A DNA stretch of 64,000 bases from Tenacibaculum discolor (GTDB taxonomy: Bacteria; Bacteroidota; Bacteroidia; Flavobacteriales; Flavobacteriaceae). Of this stretch, positions 9,049 through 17,262 are shown one piece after another (the stretch's first letter is position 1; every line of letters begins with the position of its first letter). The position numbers and the translations under genes are program-made. Below the pieces are notes generated by a model. That model ran no database searches. It was not told where the DNA came from and saw only the letters and a program-made list of their open reading frames with translations. The stretch lies in the NCBI RefSeq assembly GCF_003664185.1, contig NZ_RCCS01000008.1, positions 1 through 64,000 on the forward strand, in the 5' to 3' direction.

Positions 9049-9768
9049 ATGCTACCACTACTAAAAAAAGAATTTAACTCATTTTTTGCCTCTCCCATTG
9101 CCTATTTGGTTATTGGAGTATTTTTACTTGTAAATGGCTTATTCTTATGGGTATTTAAAGATAATTTCAACATTTTAAATGCAGGGTTTGCCGATTTAAG
9201 TAGCTTTTTTTATTTAGCTCCATGGTTGTTTTTATTCCTGATTCCTGCCATAACAATGAAAAGTTTTGCAGATGAGTTTAATAGTGGAACCATTGAAATT
9301 TTAAAAACCAAACCACTTACCGATTGGCAAATTGTTTTAGGTAAGTTTTTTGCTGCCCTTTTACTCGTTATAATAGCATTATTACCTACGCTAACCTATG
9401 CTTATACTGTGTATCAATTAGGAAGCCCTATTGGAAATTTAGATGTAGGTAGTACAATTGGTTCGTATTTAGGGTTGTTATTTTTAGCATCAACCTATAC
9501 TGCTGTAGGATTATTTACTTCTACCCTTTCAAATAATCAGATTGTAGCATTTATTGTAAGTGTATTTATCACTTTTGCTTTATTCTACGGATTTGATGCT
9601 GTCGGATCTTCTTTAGGAAACTCAGGATATGCCTTACAACAATTTGGTATTAACGAACACTTTAAAAGTATTAGTCGTGGTGTAGTAGATACTCGTGATT
9701 TAATCTACTTTATCAGTGTGACGTTCTTCTTTTTATTCATCACTAAACAACAGTTAAAAAATGAATAA
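9049..9768 (+). CDS. gldF: Gliding motility ABC transporter permease GldF
   Basis: 239-residue ABC-2 type permease with six hydrophobic segments, starting at about residues 18-35 (IAYLVIGVFLLVNGLFLWVF), and the family loop SFADEFNSGTIEILKTKPLTDWQIVLGKF after TM2. It is directly followed by gldG with an 8-base overlap, the arrangement in Flavobacterium johnsoniae, where GldF, GldG and the ATPase GldA form a transporter needed for gliding. GldA is not encoded here. The preceding enzymes are close enough (6 bases) to be in the same transcript. Confidence 0.93.
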   Translation: MLPLLKKEFNSFFASPIAYLVIGVFLLVNGLFLWVFKDNFNILNAGFADLSSFFYLAPWLFLFLIPAITMKSFADEFNSGTIEILKTKPLTDWQIVLGKFFAALLLVIIALLPTLTYAYTVYQLGSPIGNLDVGSTIGSYLGLLFLASTYTAVGLFTSTLSNNQIVAFIVSVFITFALFYGFDAVGSSLGNSGYALQQFGINEHFKSISRGVVDTRDLIYFISVTFFFLFITKQQLKNE

Positions 9769-11401
9769 GAAATTACAACACATCGCATTAGCTCTTATTG
9801 GACTGTTAGTTCTTAACTATGTGGCTAACTCTATATACAAACGTTTTGATTTAACACAAGATAAACGATATACCTTATCGGAAGTAAGTGAAAGTCTTAT
9901 TGATAAAATTGATACCCCACTAACGATTCATGTATTCTTAGAAGGTGATTTTCCTGCGGAATTTAAGCGTTTACAAATAGAAACACGCCAGTTTTTAGAG
10001 GAATTACAAGCAAAAAACTCTAATATTCGTTTCCGTTTTATCAATCCTGATAATATTCGTGAACGTTTGGTGAAAAGAGGAATGATGCCTAGCCAATTAA
10101 CTGTAGAGGAAGATGGGAAGTTATCTGAAGCTATTATTTTTCCTTGGGCAGAAATTACTTATGGTAAAAAAGTAGAGTTAATTTCTTTACTTCCTAACTC
10201 TATTGCTAAAACGCAAGAGGCGCAGTTACAAAATGCTGTTGAAAAATTAGAGTATTCTTTTGCTAATGCATTACATAATATTACTTTAAAAGAAAGACAG
10301 AAAATAGCGGTATTAGCTGGTAATGGTGAGCTTCAAGATATTTATCAATATAGTTTGTTAAGTGAAGTTGGTAAAAAATACCGTTTAGCCAAATTTACAT
10401 TAGATAGTGTGGCAAGCAATCCGCAAAAAACCTTGAAAGATTTACGTAACTACGATTTAGCAATTATAGCAAAACCTACTGAACGTTTTACTGAGGAAGA
10501 AAAATTTACCGTTGATCAGTTTATAGCAAATGGTGGTAAAAGTTTATGGATGCTAGATAATAACTATGCGGATACTGATAGTTTATACAATGAAGGGAAA
10601 ATGTTAGCATTTCCTCGTGATTTGAATTTAACTGATTTATTGTTTGGCTATCAAGTTCGTGTAAATAATAAACTAATTCAAGATTTATACTCGGCTAAAA
10701 TTCCATTAGCTACAGGAAATGTAGGAAACCAAACACAGTTCCAACACTTAAACTGGTTTTATCATCCATTAGTTAATGGAAATCCGAGCCATCCGATTAC
10801 TAAAAATGTAGCACCTGTTCGTTTTCGTTTTGCTACTCAAATAGATACTTTGAAGGGGAATTTGAAAAAAACTCCGTTATTAGTGACTTCTGTACTCACT
10901 AAAAAAACTGGAACGCCTAATTTTATTGAGTTACAAAGTATTGCGAAAGAACCTAAAGAAAATGAGTTTGCTTCAGGTCCACAATTATTAGCTGTGTTAT
11001 TGGAAGGAGCTATTCCTTCAGCATATAAAAACAGAATAAAACCTTTTGACACTCCTGATTTTAAAGCTGAGAGCACAAACAATAAAATGATTGTAATTGC
11101 TGATGGTGATGTCGGCAGAAATCAGATTTTAAAAGGAAAACCACACGATTTGTCCTTAGATAAATGGACAGGAGAACAGTTTGGAAATAAAGAATTTTTA
11201 ATCAATGCTATTGACTATTTATTAGATGATTCTGGATTGATTCAACTGCGTAATAAAACCATTCAAATTAACTTATTGGATAAGCAACGTGCTTTTGCTG
11301 AAAAACGTTTTTGGCAATTTATCAATATTGGTATTCCATTAGTACTATTAGCACTGTTTGGTTTTGGTTTTAATTACTGGAGGAAGAAGAAGTATCAGTA
11401 G
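9761..11401 (+). CDS. gldG: Gliding motility ABC transporter auxiliary protein GldG
   Basis: 546-residue partner of GldF. It has an N-terminal membrane segment (about residues 8-24), then FDLTQDKRYTLSE, the opening of the large extracytoplasmic ABC-associated (DUF4350/Gld-type) domain, and a C-terminal membrane segment (about 519-540) ending in YWRKKK. The ATG lies inside the end of gldF. Its role is inferred from the F. johnsoniae gldFG pair: assembly or stability of the gliding transporter, with an unknown cargo. Confidence 0.93.
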   Translation: MNKKLQHIALALIGLLVLNYVANSIYKRFDLTQDKRYTLSEVSESLIDKIDTPLTIHVFLEGDFPAEFKRLQIETRQFLEELQAKNSNIRFRFINPDNIRERLVKRGMMPSQLTVEEDGKLSEAIIFPWAEITYGKKVELISLLPNSIAKTQEAQLQNAVEKLEYSFANALHNITLKERQKIAVLAGNGELQDIYQYSLLSEVGKKYRLAKFTLDSVASNPQKTLKDLRNYDLAIIAKPTERFTEEEKFTVDQFIANGGKSLWMLDNNYADTDSLYNEGKMLAFPRDLNLTDLLFGYQVRVNNKLIQDLYSAKIPLATGNVGNQTQFQHLNWFYHPLVNGNPSHPITKNVAPVRFRFATQIDTLKGNLKKTPLLVTSVLTKKTGTPNFIELQSIAKEPKENEFASGPQLLAVLLEGAIPSAYKNRIKPFDTPDFKAESTNNKMIVIADGDVGRNQILKGKPHDLSLDKWTGEQFGNKEFLINAIDYLLDDSGLIQLRNKTIQINLLDKQRAFAEKRFWQFINIGIPLVLLALFGFGFNYWRKKKYQ

Positions 11402-11419
11402 TTGATTAGCTATATAAAA

Positions 11420-11920
11420 ATGAAAGCAAAATATTCTTCAAGTAGTCAACAAAAGTATACAGACTTTATAGGTATTATATTTTTGTTGGCCTTAATTAAT
11501 TTTACCTTAATAACTTCAGAAAGTGTGAATTCATACTTTCTAGTTTTATCGTTTATTATCTCTATTTTATTTAGTGTTCTAGCCCACAAAAAATTATATA
11601 AACAAGCGTTTAAAATTTCTTTTTTTGAGGATAAAATAGAAGTAACATATGACAACATTATAAAAACTGAAACTATTAATTATCATGACATTATAGTTTA
11701 CAAATACTCTGCTCCTTACAGTAGCAAAACACCTCATTCTAACTACTTAATTTTAAAAGATTATAAGTTTCGTTTTTCTCCTGTAGCTAAAAATAAAGAT
11801 TTTATAGCGTTCTGTAAATGGCTTAAATCTAAAAATGAATCTATTAAAATTGAAATTTCTCCTTCAGACGATTATCTAAACCATTTATATCAAGAAGAGT
11901 TTGGGTTTAATTACAGGTAA
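11420..11920 (+). CDS. Hypothetical two-helix membrane protein
   Basis: 166-residue protein that I do not recognise. Two adjacent hydrophobic segments (FIGIIFLLALINFTLI, then YFLVLSFIISILFSVLA) are followed by a soluble domain of about 100 residues (FEDKIEVTYDNIIKTETINYHDI...), the layout of bacterial PH-like/YcxB-type membrane proteins. The ATG at 11420 is chosen; the frame also runs back to a TTG abutting the gldG stop. It follows gldG by 18 bases and converges on the epimerase gene. Confidence 0.6.
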   Translation: MKAKYSSSSQQKYTDFIGIIFLLALINFTLITSESVNSYFLVLSFIISILFSVLAHKKLYKQAFKISFFEDKIEVTYDNIIKTETINYHDIIVYKYSAPYSSKTPHSNYLILKDYKFRFSPVAKNKDFIAFCKWLKSKNESIKIEISPSDDYLNHLYQEEFGFNYR

Positions 11921-11933
11921 ACCTAACAACACC

Positions 11934-12692
11934 CTAAAGACATAGCAAGTTATTATGTTTAAACTGATAACTCAATGCTTTTTGAAGTTTTTTGCTACTA
12001 ATTATTTTGTAAACTAATGGTTTTGAGTCGTCAAATTCTGGAATAGGTTTTCCTAGAATTTTTCTAGCATTTATATAGAAATCTTCTCTGGTTGGGTGAT
12101 CGTTTGCACAGGCATTAAAAACTTCACCAAAAACATTCTGTTCTATAATTTGTTCTATAATAGCAATGCAGTCTTCTCTATGTATCATATTTACATAACC
12201 TTTTGGATGTGGAATTTTTCTATTAGCAAACCAATTTCCTGGTTGCCTTTTTTCTCCAAATAATCCAGCAAAACGAATTATGGTTGTTTGAAAATTATTA
12301 TTATTTCTAAATAAGTTTTCTATTTCAACTAGTGGTGAATTTATTGTTTTATCTTCTTCAGTCATTTCCTTATTTAAACTAGGATACACCGAAGTAGAGC
12401 TAATAAAAATTACTTTAACTGTGTTTGATTTCTCAATAGAAGAAATTAACCTTTTAAAGTTTTCTACCTCTTTGGAAGTAATAGCTATGATTAGAACATC
12501 AGCATCTAAAAATTCTGATGAAATATTTTTGCCTGAAATATCAACTACGTAAGGGGCAATCGCAACTGATTCTAATTCTTGAAGTTTATCTTTAGAAGTT
12601 GTTGAACCATTTACTTTATATCCCTTCTTTGTAAAATATATTCCTAATTCTTTGCCTAACCATCCGCAACCTAAAATACTAACATTTTTCAT
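11934..12692 (-). CDS. NAD(P)-dependent epimerase/dehydratase (YeeZ-like)
   Basis: 252-residue extended short-chain dehydrogenase. The Rossmann motif at the N-terminus is ILGCGWLGKELG (GxGxxG), and the middle shows ISSTSVYP. The YxxxK of classical SDRs is not obvious. It belongs to the short epimerase-like group typified by E. coli YeeZ, whose substrate is unknown. The ATG overlaps the end of the aquaporin gene by 14 bases, so it is the last gene of a three-gene minus-strand operon. Confidence 0.75.
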   Translation of the reverse strand: MKNVSILGCGWLGKELGIYFTKKGYKVNGSTTSKDKLQELESVAIAPYVVDISGKNISSEFLDADVLIIAITSKEVENFKRLISSIEKSNTVKVIFISSTSVYPSLNKEMTEEDKTINSPLVEIENLFRNNNNFQTTIIRFAGLFGEKRQPGNWFANRKIPHPKGYVNMIHREDCIAIIEQIIEQNVFGEVFNACANDHPTREDFYINARKILGKPIPEFDDSKPLVYKIISSKKLQKALSYQFKHNNLLCL

Positions 12693-13344
12693 TACAACAA
12701 TTATCGTCTTTTACTATTTTACATGAAACCACCGCTAATAAAGCTCCTATAATTGGTGCTAATATATACAACCATAAATGCTCTAAGTGACCAGAAACTA
12801 GCGCTGGTGCAATGGAACGTGCAGGATTCATAGAAGCTTTGGTTATAGGTCCTGCAAACATGGCTTCTAATAACACTACACCCCCAATGGCTATACCTGC
12901 CATTACTCCTACTTCTTTACTTCCTGTAGATACATTGATAATAGTAAGCATTAAAAAGAAGGTTAATAACAATTCTAAAATAAAAGCTCTCCAAGGTACT
13001 ACCGTTGGTAATGTAGCTCCGTAAAATTCACTTGTAGGAAATAATACCCAAAGCATAACACTAGCCAACAAAGCTCCTACTAATTGAGCTATAATATATT
13101 TAGGCACCTCTTTCCATGAAAATCTTTTAGCATAAGCAAAAGCAACTGTGACTGCAGGATTAAAATGTGCTCCAGAAATTTCTCCAAAGGCATAAATCAT
13201 TGCCATCACTATCAATCCCCAAGTAATTGCAACCCCAATATGCGTCAAATCTGCTCCACTGGTTATTTCATTTACCGTCATTGCCCCTGTTCCACAGAAA
13301 ATTAAAGCAAAAGTTCCTATACTTTCAGCTATATATTTTTTCAT
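12679..13344 (-). CDS. aqpZ: Aquaporin Z-type water channel (MIP family)
   Basis: 221-residue MIP channel with six membrane helices and two re-entrant NPA motifs: GAHFNPAVTVA after helix 2 and SMNPARSIAPAL after helix 5. Narrow-pore residues and length fit a water channel rather than a glycerol facilitator: there is no Asp-rich insertion after the second motif, which reads NPARS. The unusual Cys-rich tail CCNEKC at the very end could bind metal or form disulfides. It sits one base after the DinB-like gene and overlaps the epimerase gene. Confidence 0.9.
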   Translation of the reverse strand: MKKYIAESIGTFALIFCGTGAMTVNEITSGADLTHIGVAITWGLIVMAMIYAFGEISGAHFNPAVTVAFAYAKRFSWKEVPKYIIAQLVGALLASVMLWVLFPTSEFYGATLPTVVPWRAFILELLLTFFLMLTIINVSTGSKEVGVMAGIAIGGVVLLEAMFAGPITKASMNPARSIAPALVSGHLEHLWLYILAPIIGALLAVVSCKIVKDDNCCNEKC

Positions 13345-13345
13345 T

Positions 13346-13849
13346 TTATAAGTTTCTATCTACTAATTTTTCTTTGAATAATTCTACTTGTCTTCTATGT
13401 CTTAATATATGTACAATAGCATGTTCAAATAATTGTTCTACATCATATTTCTGCCCCCACCTTACGTGAACCTTTTTATTTGGATCTAATTCTTCTAATT
13501 TAATATTAGGATAATCGTTGAAGAGTTGCTCATTATAAGCAAACATTGTATCTAATGCTTTATTATACTCCGAAACAGAGTTTAGTTGCTCTTTTTCTTT
13601 ATAAACTATATCTTCTCCTAACCACTTTCTTATTTCAATAACATAGGTATATCCTGCCCTAACAACATGTGTCAGTATTGTTTGAATTGACTTACAATCT
13701 TCATCTTTAGTCTCACTATCAACTATTTGAATCAATTCTTTTGAAGTAACATCTTTAATTACCTCCTTAAACTCTTCTATTGACTTTTCATACTCATCTA
13801 ACAAAGCTCCAATAGCTCCATTTTTTCTATATATTCTTTTTCTTATCAT
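13346..13849 (-). CDS. DinB-family four-helix protein
   Basis: 167-residue DinB/YfiT-like four-helix bundle. The metal-type histidines of the fold are suggested by TILTHVVRAG in helix 2 and by HAIVHILRHRRQ in helix 4. Such proteins are often thiol-dependent transferases or of unknown role, despite the damage-inducible name. It is the first gene of the operon with aqpZ and the epimerase, and divergent from the DUF2911 gene. Confidence 0.8.
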   Translation of the reverse strand: MIRKRIYRKNGAIGALLDEYEKSIEEFKEVIKDVTSKELIQIVDSETKDEDCKSIQTILTHVVRAGYTYVIEIRKWLGEDIVYKEKEQLNSVSEYNKALDTMFAYNEQLFNDYPNIKLEELDPNKKVHVRWGQKYDVEQLFEHAIVHILRHRRQVELFKEKLVDRNL

Positions 13850-13969
13850 TCTTTCTTTAATTGCAAATATCTATTAAAACAAGACTACGGTATTTTAAGT
13901 TTTTGTTAACATTAATCCGAGGAATTCCTTGTAATTTTAACAAAACTAATTTAAAACAAATCAATCAAC

Positions 13970-14812
13970 ATGAAAAAAATACTTTTAAGCTTGTTTGTTG
14001 TTGCTTTATCAACAAATATCAATGCACAATTAAAAACCCCTGCCCCTAGTCCTGCAGCTAAATTAGAGCAAACTGTAGGTTTAACAGATGTATCAGTTGA
14101 ATATTCTCGTCCAAGTATGAAAGGGAGAACTATTTTTGGAGATTTAGTTCCTTACGGAAAAGTATGGAGAACTGGTGCTAACGCAAATACCAAAGTTACT
14201 TTTAGCGACGATGTTACTATTGATGGTAAAACCTTAAAAAAAGGAACGTACGCTTTATATACTAAACCAGGAAAAGATTCTTGGGAAGTATTATTTTATT
14301 CTGATGCTAACAACTGGGGAACTCCTCAAAAATGGGATGACTCTAAAGTAGCTGTATCTACTACTGCTAAAGTTGAAGCTATGCCTGTGAAAATTGAAAC
14401 GTTTACAATGTCTATTGACGATTTAACAAACGATTCTGCTGTATTAGGAATTTTATGGGAAAATGCTTACGTAGGTGTAAAGTTTAATACTCCTACTGAT
14501 AAGGCTGTAGAAAAAAGCATTGCACAAGTAATGGGTGGACCTTCTGCCAATGATTATTTTTCTTCTGCTGTGTATTACTTACAAGAAGGAAAAGACATTA
14601 ACAAAGCTAAAAATTGGATTAACAAAGCAGTTGATATGACTAAAGATCAACCTCGTTTTTGGTACTTACGTCAACAATCTTTAATCTTAGCTAAAGCTGG
14701 TGATAAAAAAGGTGCTGTTAAAGCAGCTAAAGCTTCATTAGCAGGTGCAAAGGAGGCAGGAAATGCTGACTATGTAAAAATGAATAAAGAGTTTATTGCT
14801 AAAATGAAATAA
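13970..14812 (+). CDS. DUF2911 secreted protein with TPR-like tail
   Basis: 280-residue secreted protein. The signal peptide (KKILLSLFVVALSTNINA) ends near residue 20. The DUF2911 domain follows, with the recognisable SPAAKLEQTVGLTDVSVEYSRPS and GKVWRTGANANT, to about residue 170. A helical C-terminal third (YFSSAVYYLQEGKDINKAKNWINKAVD) looks like TPR repeats. The function of DUF2911 is unknown; the family is common in Bacteroidota. It is monocistronic with a strong terminator. Confidence 0.9.
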   Translation: MKKILLSLFVVALSTNINAQLKTPAPSPAAKLEQTVGLTDVSVEYSRPSMKGRTIFGDLVPYGKVWRTGANANTKVTFSDDVTIDGKTLKKGTYALYTKPGKDSWEVLFYSDANNWGTPQKWDDSKVAVSTTAKVEAMPVKIETFTMSIDDLTNDSAVLGILWENAYVGVKFNTPTDKAVEKSIAQVMGGPSANDYFSSAVYYLQEGKDINKAKNWINKAVDMTKDQPRFWYLRQQSLILAKAGDKKGAVKAAKASLAGAKEAGNADYVKMNKEFIAKMK

Positions 14813-14837
14813 TTTTAGCATACAATGTCTTCATAAA

Positions 14838-14864
14838 AAACTCGCTCTTCGCGAGTTTTTTTTC
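14838..14864 (+). terminator. Terminator after the DUF2911 gene
   Basis: GC-rich stem ctcgc/gcgag (14841-14855) with A5 before it and T8 after it, 25 bases past the stop. Confidence 0.85.
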
Positions 14865-14882
14865 TTAAAAATAAATCATAAC

Positions 14883-15971
14883 ATGAAAACCAACTCAAAT
14901 ACACCCTTACAATTTTCTTGTGGTGCCACAATGAAAAATAAATTCATGCTTGCACCAATGACCAATACACAAAGTTTCGAAAACGGGCAACTTTCTGATG
15001 AGGAGTTTCATTGGCTAACAATGAGAGCTGAAGGACAATTTGGAATGGTAATGACGTGTGCTTCTCATGTACAAGAAAACGGTAAAGGTTTCCCAGGACA
15101 ATTAGGTATTTTTTCTGACGAACAAATTCCGGGACATACTAAACTCGCAAAAAGTATTAAGTCTTATGGTAGCTTAGCCGTAATTCAATTACACCACGCA
15201 GGTATGCGATCACCATCAGAATTGATTGATGGTCTACCTGTTTGCCCTTCAAAAAACGAAAAACACAATGCTCGTGAATTATCATTAGATGAAATTTATG
15301 AACTTAAAAACAATTTTGTTAAAGCAGCTAATAGAGCTAAAAAATGTGGTTATGATGGTGTTGAAGTCCATGGAGCTCACGGATATATTTTAACTCAATT
15401 TTTAAGTAGTGAAATTAACAAAAGAACCGATCAATATGGTGGAAGTTTAGTTAATAGATCGCGCCTTTTATTTGAGATTATTAATGAGATAAGAAGTACC
15501 TGCGGTGCTGATTTTTTAATAGGGGTTCGACTTTCTCCTGAAAGATTTGGTATGGATATTCTTGAAATAAAGGAAATATGTAAACGGTTAGTAACAGAAA
15601 ATAAAATAGACTTTATTGATCTCTCTCTATGGGATGTTTTTAAATATCCTGAACAAAAAGATTTTCAAAATAAAACCTTGTTAGAACATTTTACTGAATT
15701 AGATTACAAAAATGTTCTTGTAACCGTTGCTGGAAAAATTAATAGTGGTGAAAATGTTACTAAAATATTAAATACTGGGATTGATTTTGTTTGTATCGGA
15801 CGATCTGGAATTTTACATCATGACTTTCCTCTACAAGTTATTAAAGACTCCTCTTTTAAAAGCATTGAAACACCTGTTTCAAAAGACTACTTAATTAATG
15901 AAGGATTAAGTGATACGTTTATAAATTATATGCGTAGGTGGCCTAACTTTGTTAAAGACGAAGCTTCTTAA
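14883..15971 (+). CDS. NADH:flavin oxidoreductase, Old Yellow Enzyme family
   Basis: 362-residue FMN TIM-barrel enzyme. Family signatures are FMLAPMTNTQS near the N-terminus, QLHHAGMRSP, and the nucleotide/substrate region DGVEVHGAHGYILTQFLS, followed by RTDQYGGSLVNRSR and the phosphate-binding VCIGRSGILHHDFP near the end. OYE relatives reduce activated C=C bonds with NAD(P)H; the physiological substrate here is unknown. It begins only about 20 bases after the terminator of the DUF2911 gene, so its own promoter would have to overlap that terminator, or it relies on read-through. Confidence 0.88.
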   Translation: MKTNSNTPLQFSCGATMKNKFMLAPMTNTQSFENGQLSDEEFHWLTMRAEGQFGMVMTCASHVQENGKGFPGQLGIFSDEQIPGHTKLAKSIKSYGSLAVIQLHHAGMRSPSELIDGLPVCPSKNEKHNARELSLDEIYELKNNFVKAANRAKKCGYDGVEVHGAHGYILTQFLSSEINKRTDQYGGSLVNRSRLLFEIINEIRSTCGADFLIGVRLSPERFGMDILEIKEICKRLVTENKIDFIDLSLWDVFKYPEQKDFQNKTLLEHFTELDYKNVLVTVAGKINSGENVTKILNTGIDFVCIGRSGILHHDFPLQVIKDSSFKSIETPVSKDYLINEGLSDTFINYMRRWPNFVKDEAS

Positions 15972-16061
15972 AAAGACTTTATTAATTTTTAAAATTTATT
16001 TGAGTTTTTATGTAACAAATTACATTGTTTCTCTACTAATACAGTATAAAACAGTTTTACT

Positions 16062-16253
16062 ATGAAAAATTTATATCGTAAAAAATCTTTGATGTTATTA
16101 TCAATAGGGATTTTAACCATTGCCGCTTCTCAAATACTTACTCATTATTTAAAAATATCAGACTTAATGCAAGGTTTAAGTTTTGGTGTAGGAATCGGTT
16201 TACTAATTACAGCTATTGTGTTTAGGAATAAAACACTGGTAAAGGCTAGTTAA
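16062..16253 (+). CDS. Small two-helix membrane protein
   Basis: 63-residue protein I do not recognise. It has two hydrophobic helices (SLMLLSIGILTIAASQIL and GLSFGVGIGLLITAIVF) joined by a short polar loop, with a basic N-terminus (MKNLYRKK). It is followed within 15 bases by a bidirectional terminator, which supports a real transcript. Confidence 0.6.
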   Translation: MKNLYRKKSLMLLSIGILTIAASQILTHYLKISDLMQGLSFGVGIGLLITAIVFRNKTLVKAS

Positions 16254-16264
16254 AATCTTAAAAA

Positions 16265-16291
16265 TAAAAGACTGTTAAAAAACAGTCTTTT
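16265..16291. terminator. Bidirectional terminator
   Basis: Stem aaagactgtt/aacagtcttt (16267-16276 with 16281-16290) lies between the convergent small membrane protein and aspartoacylase-like genes, with A/T tails on both sides. It overlaps the stop codon of the minus-strand gene. Confidence 0.8.
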
Positions 16292-17258
16292 ATTTTATAA
16301 TTCCTAGATGAATTATACGTCCACCCGATTGATTTACAGGGTTTACACTCTTCCCTACTACAATTCCTCTTTCTGGAGCGTAATATTTCTTAATTCTATT
16401 ACCAAACACATCTCGTAGTGTGGCAATATGGTCTCCTTCTTCTACAATATCTCTTAAATCAACATGAACAGTGAGTAAGCCTCCTTCTTGTGTATATAAC
16501 CAATAGGATTTTTCACAAACTACTGTATTTCTCTTAGAGGTTTCATATTCATCATCCGTAATCCCTAAATATGCCAATACATTGTGTACTCCTGCTACTC
16601 CACTTTTAATTATTTTCTTTTGAAAACTATGCGGATTACCTACTTCAATAGTAATAGACGGAATTCCTAATTCTTCAGCTGCTCCTCTTAAAGTACCATC
16701 TGACGGAGGTGTATGTACTATAATTTCTGCATCTTGTAATAAGGCTAGTTTTTTAGTAACTTTATTATTCATATCACTTCTAATGTAAAATGAATTCACT
16801 CTACCAAAACTAGCTGTATGCAAGTCCAATAAATAATCGAATTTCTTTACTACTAAATTCAAAAAACGATTGGCATATACCTCACTTGTATTTCCATTAT
16901 CTTTTCCTGGCATAATTCTGTTAATATCAACTCCATCGCTAAAAACTCGTGTTCCTCGAACAAATGAAGGTACATTAACTACTGGAATTCCTACAATTGT
17001 TCCTTTTAAATTTTCTGTATCCAAATCTTTAAACAATCGCTGGATAACAGATATTCCGTTCAATTCATTTCCATGAACCGCTGCTGTAAGCCCTAATACT
17101 ATACCGTCTTCTTTTCCTCTAGCAACCATAACAGGAATACATGTAGGTATTCCCATTGCATTGGAAGTTACCTTTAACCAATAGTTTTTTATAGAGTTTT
17201 TAGGAGTTTGACTTACATCAAACTCTGTAATATATTCAATTTGGTGTCCCATATTCAT
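16290..17258 (-). CDS. Succinylglutamate desuccinylase/aspartoacylase-family hydrolase
   Basis: 322-residue zinc carboxypeptidase-fold amidohydrolase. Zinc ligands are visible as AVHGNE (H62, E65) and LDLH (H147), the substrate Arg in DINRIMPG (R114), and the catalytic Glu in ITIEVGNP (E205). The C-terminal domain has the DIVEEGDHIATLRDVFGN lipoyl-like beta structure seen in this family. These enzymes cleave N-acyl amino acids or similar amides. It starts 4 bases downstream of an ATP-grasp-like gene, and no arginine-degradation genes are near, so a role with the ligase is more likely than succinylglutamate breakdown. Confidence 0.85.
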   Translation of the reverse strand: MNMGHQIEYITEFDVSQTPKNSIKNYWLKVTSNAMGIPTCIPVMVARGKEDGIVLGLTAAVHGNELNGISVIQRLFKDLDTENLKGTIVGIPVVNVPSFVRGTRVFSDGVDINRIMPGKDNGNTSEVYANRFLNLVVKKFDYLLDLHTASFGRVNSFYIRSDMNNKVTKKLALLQDAEIIVHTPPSDGTLRGAAEELGIPSITIEVGNPHSFQKKIIKSGVAGVHNVLAYLGITDDEYETSKRNTVVCEKSYWLYTQEGGLLTVHVDLRDIVEEGDHIATLRDVFGNRIKKYYAPERGIVVGKSVNPVNQSGGRIIHLGIIK

Positions 17259-17262
17259 ACAT

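Noticed and set aside
16290..17258. AstE succinylglutamate desuccinylase of arginine catabolism
   Set aside because: No ast genes nearby, and the partner is an ATP-grasp-like gene.
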